NCBI GenBank assembly: GCA_002415485.1
Contig: DHYU01000078.1
Coordinates: forward strand, 16,376 to 40,626
Reading direction: 5' to 3'
Length of the DNA: 24,251 bases
Source: Proteobacteria bacterium UBA5122
Lineage (GTDB): Bacteria > Pseudomonadota > Gammaproteobacteria > Tenderiales > Tenderiaceae
The notes beneath the pieces are model-generated. The model did not search any database and had not been told where the DNA came from. It was given only the letters and a program-made list of their open reading frames with translations. Below are positions 14,435-22,097 of the stretch, piece by piece. Positions within the stretch are counted from its first letter, which is position 1; every line of letters starts with the position of its first letter. The position numbers and the translations under genes were made by a program.

Positions 14435-15934
14435 CTAAATGTGTAGGTTGCCCGCTTTAGCAACAATATGGGGGTACTCCGTCAGGAAGTTTGAACCTTG
14501 CTTTATCTGTGGCCCTTTGCATGAGTCTTCAATAGACTTTTTTCGAATGGAGTCAATGATTGTTTTTCCAGTTTTTTCATTCTCGCTGATATGTGCTGGC
14601 AATCTATTTGAAAGACTAATGTACTCTCGAATAATGTCTGACATGGGTAACTCGAAAGGTCGGGTTTCATAATGTTCCCTTTGATTAAACTCAACGAAGT
14701 TTGATGTGATAGTTGGCAGGCGAACAATGTTATGAATAATTTCCATTAGGCTATTTTCTTTTGGTTTTTCGCCATCGTTTAGATAATTCTGGAATAAATC
14801 GTAAGGGTATCTATGTTTTACCATTATTAAGTACATCATATAAATCAAATGTATGTCTCTATCGTTCTTCCAAGTTAGCGCTATAGCTTTAAGTACCGAG
14901 TAACATTGATCTATATCCCGCGGTGTAAGCTTAAACATTTCAGCGAGTTTTGAAATAATTTCAATGGATTTATTTTTAGTTTCTTCGTTGTTATCGAAGT
15001 AAGTGAAAATATTTCGATAGTTATCTAAACGGTATTTGTGGTAACTATGGCGCGAAAAATCCAAGTAGCTTGGGTCTGGCAATAAATACTCTTGATCGAA
15101 AAATCGTTTTAGATACCTTGGAGAGTCAAATTTTTCTCCATAAATTGACCTAATAGCGCTACACAATTGTTCAGAGTCAGTTGCGATTACGAAGTAGACC
15201 CCTTTTATTCTGAAAAGGTGCTTTATATTTTCCAGTAGTTCGATCGCATAAGAAGGGCGGCACCTGTCTAGTTCGTCTATGAAAATAAATAGAGGAAGGG
15301 AATAGTTTTTTCGCGCGCCAATTTTTTTGATCAAAAAAGCTAGACTTTGATTGAATTCTTCGATGGTTTCCTGAATGGTTTTGTGGCGATTCAGCGCTTG
15401 TTCTGCAGCTTTGGAAATTACGGTTGAAACTAGCTCATGAGAATCGTCGTTTTCAGATTTTTCATCTGTGTCTGAATCGCTCAGCATCTCATTAGCCTCA
15501 TCAAGAGAAAGCTTGGTGAGTGCTGCGATCACCGTTGCGGCAGAAGGTTTGACCAGCTTTTTACCCAGGTCATATGTTTTACGGAGTAGTTGTTTGTTTT
15601 TCTCTGATTTATACATAAAGTCAGAGAGTTGCTCGTTGATCTCAGAGATAAAGGCTATTAACGGGTCTTTGGAGTAGTCAGTCTTCCATGCGTCAAAATA
15701 GACGCACGGGTGTTTGGGAATTGAGTTTGTCAGCTGCTGTTGCCAGTTTGTTAATAGAAATGTTTTTCCTCCACCCCATTCCGAATTGATGTTGAGCGTT
15801 AGGGTTTCAAAATCTGCATTCGTCTTGGATTCTTTGTAACGGTTAACCATATATTCGGTTAGGAAGTCGGCGACCTCTTTGCGTTGCAAAATATCGCCTG
15901 GCCAGTTATCGATGGTTTGTTTGGATTCGCTCAT
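14435..15934 (-). CDS. KAP-family P-loop NTPase
   Basis: A 499-residue KAP-family ATPase (STAND/AAA-related). Walker A is SEWGGGKT (51-58). YFDAWKTDYSKDPL (79-92) is the KAP motif after it. Walker B with the KAP signature is IFIDELDRCRPSYAIELLE (217-235). The ATDSEQL and YLKRFFDQEY segments (251-283) complete the core. Between the Walker motifs there is a short hydrophobic stretch (about 131-142), where many KAP proteins carry membrane helices, and an acidic loop (about 150-166). The C-terminal 200 residues are helical and unassigned. KAP proteins include the F-plasmid phage-exclusion protein PifA and QatA of the Qat defence system, so a defence role is possible but inferred. The gene is strikingly AT-rich, stands alone, points away from mnmG and has no Shine-Dalgarno, all of which suggest acquisition. 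A TACAAT box ends 16 bases before the ATG. Confidence 0.9.
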   Translation of the reverse strand: MSESKQTIDNWPGDILQRKEVADFLTEYMVNRYKESKTNADFETLTLNINSEWGGGKTFLLTNWQQQLTNSIPKHPCVYFDAWKTDYSKDPLIAFISEINEQLSDFMYKSEKNKQLLRKTYDLGKKLVKPSAATVIAALTKLSLDEANEMLSDSDTDEKSENDDSHELVSTVISKAAEQALNRHKTIQETIEEFNQSLAFLIKKIGARKNYSLPLFIFIDELDRCRPSYAIELLENIKHLFRIKGVYFVIATDSEQLCSAIRSIYGEKFDSPRYLKRFFDQEYLLPDPSYLDFSRHSYHKYRLDNYRNIFTYFDNNEETKNKSIEIISKLAEMFKLTPRDIDQCYSVLKAIALTWKNDRDIHLIYMMYLIMVKHRYPYDLFQNYLNDGEKPKENSLMEIIHNIVRLPTITSNFVEFNQREHYETRPFELPMSDIIREYISLSNRLPAHISENEKTGKTIIDSIRKKSIEDSCKGPQIKQGSNFLTEYPHIVAKAGNLHI

Positions 15935-16045
15935 GGTTATCGGGGCGCAAATTGTATGGATGGCCTAAGTCTACTCTGTCCTAGCGCTTTCGCGTAAAAT
16001 ACCCGGTTCCATTAAATATCCGAGCCTTTGCGAGTTCCAGACCCC
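15935..16045. other. Divergent region between the KAP gene and mnmG
   Basis: These 111 bases separate the KAP gene (- strand) from mnmG (+ strand). On the - strand TACAAT (15951-15956) resembles a -10 box without a good -35. On the + strand TAAAAT (around 15991) and TAAATA (around 16014) are possible -10 boxes, again with poor -35 regions. No DnaA box, terminator or duplication at the base-composition boundary was seen. Confidence 0.35.
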
Positions 16046-17938
16046 ATGTTTTACCAAGACCAGTTTGATGTGATTGTTGTCGGTGGCGGCCATGCCGGGA
16101 CCGAGGCGGCGTTGGCGGCGGCGCGCATGGGGGCGAAGACTTTGCTGTTGAGCCACAATGTCGAGACTTTGGGCCAGATGAGTTGTAACCCGGCGATCGG
16201 TGGTATCGGCAAGGGCCATCTGGTGAAGGAGGTCGATGCGCTGGGTGGGGTGATGGCGCGGGCGGCGGATAAGGCCGGGATTCAGTTTCGCATTTTGAAT
16301 GCGCGCAAGGGGCCGGCGGTGCGGGCGACGCGGGCGCAGGCGGACCGGGTGCTGTACAAGGCGGCGGTGCGCGAGACCCTGGAAAATCAGCCTAACCTGT
16401 TGATCTTCCAGCAGGCGGCGGATGACCTGATCGTCGAGAATGGCCGCGCGGTGGGTGTTGTCACGCAGATGGGGCTGAAGTTCAGCGCCAAGGCGGTGGT
16501 GCTGACGGTGGGGACCTTCCTCGGCGGCCGCATCCATATCGGCCTGCAGAATTACGAGGGTGGCCGCGCCGGTGATCCGCCATCGAACGCCTTGTCGCGC
16601 CGCCTGCGCGAGCTGCCGTTTACCGTCGATCGCCTCAAGACCGGCACGCCGCCGCGCATCGATGCGCGCACGGTGGATTTTTCGGTGATGGAGGAGCAGC
16701 CGGGCGACGATCCGCTGCCGGTATTCTCTTATATAGGGCGCGTCGAGGATCATCCGCGCCAGATCAGCTGTTTTATCACCCACACCAACGAGCGCACGCA
16801 CGACATCATCCGTGGCGGCCTGGATCGTTCGCCGATGTACACCGGTGTGATTGAGGGTGTGGGGCCGCGTTATTGTCCGTCGATCGAGGACAAGATCCAC
16901 CGCTTTGCCGACAAGAGTTCGCATCAGGTCTTTATCGAGCCGGAGGGCCTGACCACGCACGAGTTGTATCCGAACGGCATCTCGACCAGCCTGCCGTTTG
17001 ACGTGCAGCTGGCCTTGGTGCGCTCGATGCGTGGCATGGAGAACGCGCACATCATGCGCCCCGGCTATGCCATCGAGTATGACTACTTCGATCCACGCGA
17101 GCTGCGCGACAGCCTCGAGACCAAACACATGGATGGCTTGTTCTTCGCCGGTCAGATCAATGGCACGACCGGTTACGAAGAGGCGGCGGCGCAGGGCTTG
17201 ATCGCCGGCATGAACGCGGCGTTGCAGGCGCAGGGCAAGGATGCGTGGTGCCCGCGCCGTGATGAGGCCTATGTCGGCGTGTTGATCGATGATCTGATCA
17301 CGCGCGGCACCCAGGAGCCGTATCGTATGTTCACGAGCCGTGCCGAGTATCGCCTGTTGCTGCGCGAGGACAATGCCGATCTGCGGCTGACCGAAAAAGG
17401 GCGAGAGCTGGGGCTGATCGATGATGTGCGTTGGGCGGCGTTTTGCGCCAAACGTGAGGGCATCGAGCGCGAACAGCAACGATTGCACGCCACCTGGTTG
17501 CGTCCGGGGGCGATTGACGAGGCTTGTGCCGAGCAGGTGCTGGGCAACAAGCTGACGCGTGAGCTGCGTGCCGCCGATGCGCTGCGCCGCCCGGAGGTGA
17601 CCTATGCCTCCTTGATGTCGCTGGAGGGGGTTGGGCCGGGGGTAGATGATGCGAACGTCGCCGAACAGGTTGAGATCCAAGCCAAATATGCCGGTTACAT
17701 CGAGCGTCAGCAGGATGAGATTTCCCGCCAGCGCCAATATGAAGAGACGGTGTTGCCAGAGAATATCGATTACGCCGATGTCGGCGGTCTGTCGAACGAG
17801 GTGCGGCAGAAGCTGGCCCATCATCGCCCGGCGACGATCGGCCAGGCGAGCCGGGTGCCGGGCGTGACGCCGGCGGCGGTGTCGCTGTTATTGGTCCATC
17901 TGAAAAAGATCGGCAGCAAGTTGTCGAGGTCGGCCTGA
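16046..17938 (+). CDS. mnmG: tRNA uridine-5-carboxymethylaminomethyl modification enzyme MnmG (GidA)
   Basis: MnmG is the FAD-dependent partner of MnmE. Together they install the cmnm5 group on wobble U34 of several tRNAs. The 630 residues follow the E. coli protein almost throughout. The ATG at 16046 gives MFYQDQFDVIVVGGGHAGTE, with the FAD-binding GGGHAG at 13-18. Hallmarks are MSCNPAIGGIGKGHLVKEVD, GTPPRIDARTVDFS, the Cys of GPRYCPSIEDK, GQINGTTGYEEAAAQG and the C-terminal GLSNEVRQKL / PGVTPAAVS helices. An in-frame TTG at 16028 would add six residues that the family lacks. There is no clear Shine-Dalgarno. The stop shares one base with the rsmG start. mnmE, the usual upstream neighbour, is not next to it here; the KAP gene occupies that side. 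Confidence 0.97.
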   Translation: MFYQDQFDVIVVGGGHAGTEAALAAARMGAKTLLLSHNVETLGQMSCNPAIGGIGKGHLVKEVDALGGVMARAADKAGIQFRILNARKGPAVRATRAQADRVLYKAAVRETLENQPNLLIFQQAADDLIVENGRAVGVVTQMGLKFSAKAVVLTVGTFLGGRIHIGLQNYEGGRAGDPPSNALSRRLRELPFTVDRLKTGTPPRIDARTVDFSVMEEQPGDDPLPVFSYIGRVEDHPRQISCFITHTNERTHDIIRGGLDRSPMYTGVIEGVGPRYCPSIEDKIHRFADKSSHQVFIEPEGLTTHELYPNGISTSLPFDVQLALVRSMRGMENAHIMRPGYAIEYDYFDPRELRDSLETKHMDGLFFAGQINGTTGYEEAAAQGLIAGMNAALQAQGKDAWCPRRDEAYVGVLIDDLITRGTQEPYRMFTSRAEYRLLLREDNADLRLTEKGRELGLIDDVRWAAFCAKREGIEREQQRLHATWLRPGAIDEACAEQVLGNKLTRELRAADALRRPEVTYASLMSLEGVGPGVDDANVAEQVEIQAKYAGYIERQQDEISRQRQYEETVLPENIDYADVGGLSNEVRQKLAHHRPATIGQASRVPGVTPAAVSLLLVHLKKIGSKLSRSA

Positions 17939-18567
17939 TGTCTGAGCGCGATATCTTGCTGCGCGGCGCCGAGCAGATGGGTGTTGCGTTGAGCGACACC
18001 CAGGCCGAACAGTTGTTGGCCTATCTCGGCATGCTGCTCAAATGGAACAAGGTCTATAACCTGATTTCGCGCAAAGACAGCGACAATCTGGTGGCACTGC
18101 ATCTGCTCGACAGTCTGTCGGTGTTGCCGTACATTAACGGGTCCCGTGTGATCGATGTGGGTACTGGCGCCGGTTTGCCTGGTATGCCGTTGGCGATTAT
18201 GCGGCCGGATTGTGCGTTCACGCTGCTCGACAGCAATGGCAAGAAGGGGCGGTTTCGTACCCAGGCGGCGATAGAGTTGGGGCTGAAAAATGTCACGGTG
18301 GTGGCGGAGCGGGCCGAGCTGTTTGAGCCGGGCGATGGCTTCGACAGCGTCATGAGTCGGGCCTTTGCCACACTGGCGGACATGCTGAATGTGGCCGGCC
18401 ACATGGTGGCTGACGGTGGTCGTTTCCTGGCGATGAAGGGTGTTTATCCTGAGCAGGAGATGGCCGAGTTGCCCGCAGGTTTTGAGGTCGAGGCGGTGCA
18501 TGAGCTGTCGGTGCCGGAGCTGGGCGCCGAGCGACACCTGGTGATTATCAGGCGTGAGGCCTCATGA
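17938..18567 (+). CDS. rsmG: 16S rRNA (guanine527-N7)-methyltransferase RsmG (GidB)
   Basis: RsmG methylates G527 of 16S rRNA using S-adenosylmethionine; its loss gives low-level streptomycin resistance in other bacteria. The 209 residues match the family length. KWNKVYNLIS (35-44) and LHLLDSLSVLP (54-64) are the RsmG signature. The SAM-binding loop VIDVGTGAGLPGMPLAI is at 71-87, followed by LLDSNGKKGRF and SRAFATLADML. The ATG at 17938 overlaps the mnmG stop (TGATG), with GAGG eight bases upstream inside mnmG, so translation is coupled. mnmG-rsmG is a conserved operon in gammaproteobacteria. Confidence 0.96.
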   Translation: MSERDILLRGAEQMGVALSDTQAEQLLAYLGMLLKWNKVYNLISRKDSDNLVALHLLDSLSVLPYINGSRVIDVGTGAGLPGMPLAIMRPDCAFTLLDSNGKKGRFRTQAAIELGLKNVTVVAERAELFEPGDGFDSVMSRAFATLADMLNVAGHMVADGGRFLAMKGVYPEQEMAELPAGFEVEAVHELSVPELGAERHLVIIRREAS

Positions 18568-18591
18568 TTGATGCTCTGCTTAAAATCAGAG

Positions 18592-18620
18592 TTGACTATA
18601 AATTTATAGAGCGCTAATAC
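18592..18620 (+). promoter_or_regulatory. Possible parA promoter overlapping a palindrome
   Basis: TTGACT (18592-18597) is followed after 17 bases by TAATAC (18615-18620), a poor -10 box that ends three bases before the parA ATG. The -35 is good (five of six). Transcription from here would make a nearly leaderless mRNA and parA has no clear Shine-Dalgarno, so the call is tentative. Confidence 0.3.
18596..18609. repeat. 14-base perfect palindrome upstream of parA
   Basis: CTATAAATTTATAG reads the same on both strands. It sits in the 56-base gap between rsmG and parA and overlaps the possible -35 box at 18592. A second, weaker stem CTCTG / CAGAG (18574-18578 and 18587-18591) lies just upstream. 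A site for a dimeric repressor is a reasonable guess. Confidence 0.5.
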
Positions 18621-18623
18621 CCA

Positions 18624-19406
18624 ATGGCAAAAATCATCGCGGTAACCAATCAGAAGGGCGGGGTCGGCAAGACCACGACCAGTATCAATCTCGCGGCCTC
18701 ATTGGCGGCGACCAAGCGTCGGGTGCTGCTGGTCGATCTCGATCCGCAGGGCAATGCGACGATGGGTAGCGGGGTCGATAAGAGTGCGGTTGAGGCCACG
18801 GCCTGTGAACTGTTGTTGGGCGAGTTGCCGCTGCGCGAGGTGCGTGTCAGATCGGAGGGGGCGGGCTTTGATGTGGTCCCGTCGAACGCCGATGTGACCG
18901 CCGCCGAGGTGCGATTGATGACGGCCGATGACCGCGAGCAACGGCTGCGTCGTGCGCTGACCGAGGTCGAGCATGAATATGATTATGTGCTGATCGATTG
19001 CCCGCCGTCGTTGAACATGCTGACGGTCAATGCGCTGGTGGCGGCCAAGTCGGTGCTGATCCCGATGCAGTGTGAGTACTATGCGCTGGAAGGGTTGACG
19101 GCGTTGATGGAGACGGTCGAGCAGATCCGCGACACGCTGAACCCTGAACTGCATATCGAAGGCCTGCTGCGTACGATGTTCGATGCGCGCAATAATCTGG
19201 CCAACGATGTGTCGGCGCAGCTGACCCATCATTTTGCCGATCGCGTCTATCGCACGGTCATTCCGCGCAATGTTCGTTTGGCCGAGGCGCCCAGCCATGG
19301 TCTGCCAGTGATCGCTTATGACAAAAACTGCAATGGTGCCCAGGCCTACCTGGCGTTGGCAGGTGAGATGTTGCGTCGGGACGAGCCGATCAAGAAGAGC
19401 GCCTAG
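18624..19406 (+). CDS. parA: Chromosome-partitioning ATPase ParA (Soj)
   Basis: ParA is a deviant-Walker ATPase that binds DNA non-specifically when ATP-bound and moves ParB-parS complexes, segregating replication origins. The 260 residues are typical of chromosomal ParA/Soj, without the N-terminal HTH of plasmid type-Ia ParA. The deviant Walker A KGGVGKTT, with its signature Lys at 11, starts the protein after MAKIIAVTNQ. VLLVDLDPQGNAT is the A' motif, YVLIDCPPSLNMLT is Walker B, and PRNVRLAEAPSHG is the conserved C-terminal segment. The ATG at 18624 is the family start. parB follows after 30 bases, in the usual pairing. Confidence 0.96.
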   Translation: MAKIIAVTNQKGGVGKTTTSINLAASLAATKRRVLLVDLDPQGNATMGSGVDKSAVEATACELLLGELPLREVRVRSEGAGFDVVPSNADVTAAEVRLMTADDREQRLRRALTEVEHEYDYVLIDCPPSLNMLTVNALVAAKSVLIPMQCEYYALEGLTALMETVEQIRDTLNPELHIEGLLRTMFDARNNLANDVSAQLTHHFADRVYRTVIPRNVRLAEAPSHGLPVIAYDKNCNGAQAYLALAGEMLRRDEPIKKSA

Positions 19407-19436
19407 GGCGCGTCTGCAATATAAATAGTAGGAATT

Positions 19437-20327
19437 ATGGCGACAAAGAAACGTGGACTGGGGCGAGGCCTCAACGAATTGCTGGCCGGTGCCAAGGCAG
19501 CGGCGGTGCCGGTGGAGCCTGAAAAGGGTAGCGCGGTAGAGCTGCCGCAGGGCGAGCGCCTGCGCTATCTGGCGGTGGAGTTGATGCAGCGCGGCAAGTA
19601 TCAGCCGCGGGTGGATATGCATCCGGAATCGCTGCAAGAGCTGGCCGATTCGATCAAGGCGCAGGGTGTTGTGCAGCCGATCGTGGTGCGTCCGATCTCC
19701 AAGGATAAATACGAAATCATCGCCGGTGAGCGTCGTTGGCGGGCATCGCAAATGGCGGGTCTGCAAGAAGTGCCGGTCGTGGTGCGTGATGTGCCTGATC
19801 AGGCCGCGATGGCGATGGCGTTGATCGAAAATATCCAGCGCGAAAACCTCAATCCTATGGAAGAGGCGCGGGCATTGGAGCGTCTGATCAAGGAATTTCA
19901 GTTGACCCATCAACAAACGGCCGATGCAGTCGGGCGCTCCCGGGCGGCGGTATCCAATCTGTTGCGTCTGCTGGAGCTCGATGGTGAGGTGATGACCTTG
20001 CTCGAGCATGGTGACCTGGAAATGGGGCATGCGCGGGCGATTTTGCCATTGACTGCTGAGCAGCAGCGCGAGGCGGCGCGGCAGGTGGTGGAGCAGGGTA
20101 TGTCGGTGCGTGAGACCGAGCGCCTGGTCAAGCGCATGCAAGAGCCGCCGAAGCCTGCGCCTGCCAAGGCCATCAGCGACCCGAATGTAGCGAGTTTGGA
20201 GCGGCAGTTGTCAGAAAAGCTGGCGGCGAAAGTCAACATTCAGCACAGCCCGAAGGGCAGAGGAAAATTGGTGATCCAATACAACAGCCTTGATGAGCTG
20301 GATGGAATTCTGGAGCACATTAAATAG
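19437..20327 (+). CDS. parB: Chromosome-partitioning protein ParB (Spo0J)
   Basis: ParB is the CTP-dependent DNA clamp that loads at parS and spreads, working with ParA and recruiting SMC/MukB-type complexes. The 296 residues are of normal length. The N-terminal KKRGLGRGLNELLA is the ParA-activating peptide. The CTP-binding GERRWRA lies at 97-103, followed by the LIENIQRENLNPMEEA box. The HTH that reads parS is LTHQQTADAVGRSRAAVSNLLRLL (about 159-182), and the C-terminal dimerisation domain ends in KGRGKLVIQYNSLDELDGIL. AGGA lies just three bases before the ATG, a short spacing. No full parS palindrome was found in the window. Confidence 0.96.
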   Translation: MATKKRGLGRGLNELLAGAKAAAVPVEPEKGSAVELPQGERLRYLAVELMQRGKYQPRVDMHPESLQELADSIKAQGVVQPIVVRPISKDKYEIIAGERRWRASQMAGLQEVPVVVRDVPDQAAMAMALIENIQRENLNPMEEARALERLIKEFQLTHQQTADAVGRSRAAVSNLLRLLELDGEVMTLLEHGDLEMGHARAILPLTAEQQREAARQVVEQGMSVRETERLVKRMQEPPKPAPAKAISDPNVASLERQLSEKLAAKVNIQHSPKGRGKLVIQYNSLDELDGILEHIK

Positions 20328-20337
20328 TATAAGTCGC

Positions 20338-20376
20338 CAAAACCATCAAACAATTCATGAGTTTTGCCGATTTTTT
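20338..20376 (+). terminator. Probable terminator after parB
   Basis: CAAAACCAT (20338-20346) can pair with ATGAGTTTTG (20357-20366), with one bulged A, and a run of six T follows at 20371-20376. The stem is AT-rich and the T run starts four bases after it, so efficiency may be modest. It lies between the parB stop and the atp promoter and would separate the two transcripts. Confidence 0.45.
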
Positions 20377-20389
20377 GCCCATCGCGACA

Positions 20390-20418
20390 TTGACCCATAG
20401 GGTAGTTGTCTTTATACT
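20390..20418 (+). promoter_or_regulatory. Sigma70-type promoter of the atp operon
   Basis: TTGACC (20390-20395) and TATACT (20413-20418) are separated by exactly 17 bases, with five of six matches to consensus in each box. Transcription would start near 20425, giving a leader of about 80 bases before atpI that includes a run of seven A (around 20478-20484). Confidence 0.7.
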
Positions 20419-20505
20419 GCGCGGCGTCCGTGGTGGAGCGGGTTTGTGCAGGCTGTGCGTCGATAGGCGCTGAGCCCAAAAAAAGAAGAATCAAACCCTG
20501 GTTTT

Positions 20506-20886
20506 ATGCCTATACATCGTGAAACGCGAAATCTGCTACTGGGACAGCTGCTTGTTGCAGCCACGATCGCCACAGCGGCGGGGGTCCTGGGTGGCAAGCC
20601 GGGAGCGCTGGCAGCGCTTTACGGCGGATTGATTGTAGTGACCAATACGTTGCTACAGCTCTGGCACATGAAGCGTGCCGAACGAATTGCAAAGGAAGAC
20701 GCAAATCGCATCCTGCGGATAGTATATCGCTGTGCTGCAGAGCGTCTTTTCTCGACAATCGCCCTGTTCCTGATTGGGTTGATCAAGCTGAAGCTTGATC
20801 CCTTGGTCCTGCTGATTGGATTTATCGCAGGTCAGGCATCGGTTGTCATGACAAAGTATTTTTTGAAATTTAATGTGGAAAAATAA
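20506..20886 (+). CDS. atpI: ATP synthase subunit I (AtpI)
   Basis: AtpI is a small membrane protein encoded first in the operon. It is not part of the finished enzyme but helps assemble the c-ring. The 126 residues hold four hydrophobic helices (about 10-28, 32-50, 75-93 and 97-117), the typical layout. ALAALYGGLIVVTNTLL and the C-terminal ASVVMTKYFLKF fit the gammaproteobacterial AtpI pattern. The ATG at 20506 has only weak purine-rich DNA upstream (AAAGAAGAA, about 15 bases away), consistent with the low expression known for atpI. It is followed by atpB after two bases. Confidence 0.88.
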   Translation: MPIHRETRNLLLGQLLVAATIATAAGVLGGKPGALAALYGGLIVVTNTLLQLWHMKRAERIAKEDANRILRIVYRCAAERLFSTIALFLIGLIKLKLDPLVLLIGFIAGQASVVMTKYFLKFNVEK

Positions 20887-20888
20887 CG

Positions 20889-21737
20889 ATGGCTAGTGAA
20901 AACGAAGCGCTTACATCCGCAAGTTATATCAAACATCACTTGACCAACCTGACCTATGGCCAGCTGCCTGATGGTTCCTGGGGGATTGCCGGCAGTGCAG
21001 AAGAGGCTGCTGCGATGGGGTTCTGGGCGATCCATATCGACACCATGTTCTTCTCTCTGGGGTTGGGTGCACTCTTCCTGTACATCTTTAGTCGAGTCGG
21101 CAAGACCATGACTGCCGGCGTGCCGACGGGTATGCAGAACTTCGTTGAGTGGATCGTTGAGTTCATCGACACAAGCGTGCGTGGCTCCTTCTCTGGCAAG
21201 AATGACCTGGTTGCCCCTCTGGCGCTGACCGTCTTCTGCTGGATTCTGTTGATGAACCTGATGGACCTGGTGCCCATCGACTGGGTTCCTTCGCTGGCCA
21301 CTGCCCTGGGCATCCCCTACCTGAAGATCGTACCTACCACTGATCCAAATGCCACCTTCGGTATGGCCCTGGGTGTGTTCTTGCTGATCCTTTACTACAG
21401 CATCAAGGTCAAGGGTGTGGGTGGTTTCGTGGGCGAACTGACACTGCAGCCTTTCGGTAAGTTTGGTCTGCCGGTGAACTTGTTCCTGGAAGGTGTGTCT
21501 TTGATCTCTAAGCCCATCTCACTGGCACTGCGTTTGTTCGGAAACCTGTATGCAGGTGAAATGATCTTCATCCTGATTGCGGTCATGTTCAGTGCCGGTA
21601 CAGTGCTGGCTGCCTTTGGTGGTCTGCTGCAGCTGGGTTGGGCGATCTTCCACATCCTGATCGTAATTCTGCAGGCGTTCATCTTCATGACGCTGACCAT
21701 CGTCTATATGGACATGGCGCATCAGGAACACCATTAA
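20889..21737 (+). CDS. atpB: F0F1 ATP synthase subunit a
   Basis: Subunit a forms the proton half-channels against the c-ring in the membrane. The 282 residues match the proteobacterial form. The essential Arg is R215 in ISLALRLFGNLYAGEM (equivalent to E. coli R210). E224 in the same helix and Q262 in VILQAFIFMTLTIVYM are the other channel residues. LMNLMDLVPIDW (121-132) and the C-terminal AHQEHH are also typical. The ATG at 20889 follows atpI after two bases, with GGA about 8 bases upstream. From this gene onward codon use looks more biased (CTG, CGT, GGT), as expected for highly expressed genes. Confidence 0.97.
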   Translation: MASENEALTSASYIKHHLTNLTYGQLPDGSWGIAGSAEEAAAMGFWAIHIDTMFFSLGLGALFLYIFSRVGKTMTAGVPTGMQNFVEWIVEFIDTSVRGSFSGKNDLVAPLALTVFCWILLMNLMDLVPIDWVPSLATALGIPYLKIVPTTDPNATFGMALGVFLLILYYSIKVKGVGGFVGELTLQPFGKFGLPVNLFLEGVSLISKPISLALRLFGNLYAGEMIFILIAVMFSAGTVLAAFGGLLQLGWAIFHILIVILQAFIFMTLTIVYMDMAHQEHH

Positions 21738-21743
21738 CAAAGA

Positions 21744-21793
21744 TTTTCGTTTCAACTTTAACTTTTAATTTTTAACTTTCTTTTAGATAGGAG
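21744..21793 (+). promoter_or_regulatory. U-rich leader and strong Shine-Dalgarno of atpE
   Basis: The 61-base gap before atpE holds repeated TTTAACTTT-like units (about 21751-21780), then AGGAG (21789-21793) five bases before the ATG. E. coli atpE has a U/A-rich translational enhancer upstream of its Shine-Dalgarno that provides the many c subunits needed. This leader looks analogous; the function here is inferred. Confidence 0.5.
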
Positions 21794-21798
21794 AAAAA

Positions 21799-22035
21799 AT
21801 GGAAACTGCACTGCTATATATTGCTGGCGCAATCATGATGGGTCTGGGCGCACTGGGCGCTGCTGTTGGTATCGGTATCCTGGGTGGCCGTTTCCTGGAA
21901 GGCGCTGCTCGCCAGCCTGAGTTTATCCCAATGCTGCGTACTCAGTTCTTCATCGTAATGGGTCTGGTTGACGCGGTTCCGATGATCGCTGTTGGTATCT
22001 CCATGTACATCCTGTTTGCGGTCGCTGGCGGCTAA
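21799..22035 (+). CDS. atpE: F0F1 ATP synthase subunit c
   Basis: Subunit c forms the rotating membrane ring. The 78 residues make two membrane helices joined by the polar loop RQPEF (38-42). The ion-binding carboxylate is D58 in GLVDAVPMIAVG, equivalent to E. coli D61. The Gln/Glu-Ser set of sodium-type c subunits is absent, so the enzyme is proton-coupled. The first helix has the usual glycine-rich packing face (GLGALGAAVGIGILGG). The upstream U-rich stretch and strong AGGAG fit high translation. Confidence 0.97.
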   Translation: METALLYIAGAIMMGLGALGAAVGIGILGGRFLEGAARQPEFIPMLRTQFFIVMGLVDAVPMIAVGISMYILFAVAGG

Positions 22036-22097
22036 CAAGCCATACCGGATATACATACACAACACATCAAACGGACAAGCTTAGGTAAGGTTCTATC

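Noticed and set aside
15971..17824. 617-codon open frame on the - strand opposite mnmG
   Set aside because: It is the shadow of a G+C-rich gene: composition is His/Arg/Gln-rich with no recognisable domain, and the + strand is unmistakably MnmG.
18699..20141. 480-codon open frame on the - strand across parA and parB
   Set aside because: It has the same His/Arg/Gln-rich shadow composition and spans two well-supported genes and their gap.
20518..20525. Half of a parS-like palindrome (CGTGAAAC) at the start of atpI
   Set aside because: The other half does not match the TGTTTCACGTGAAACA consensus and the site lies in coding sequence; an eight-base half-site is expected by chance.
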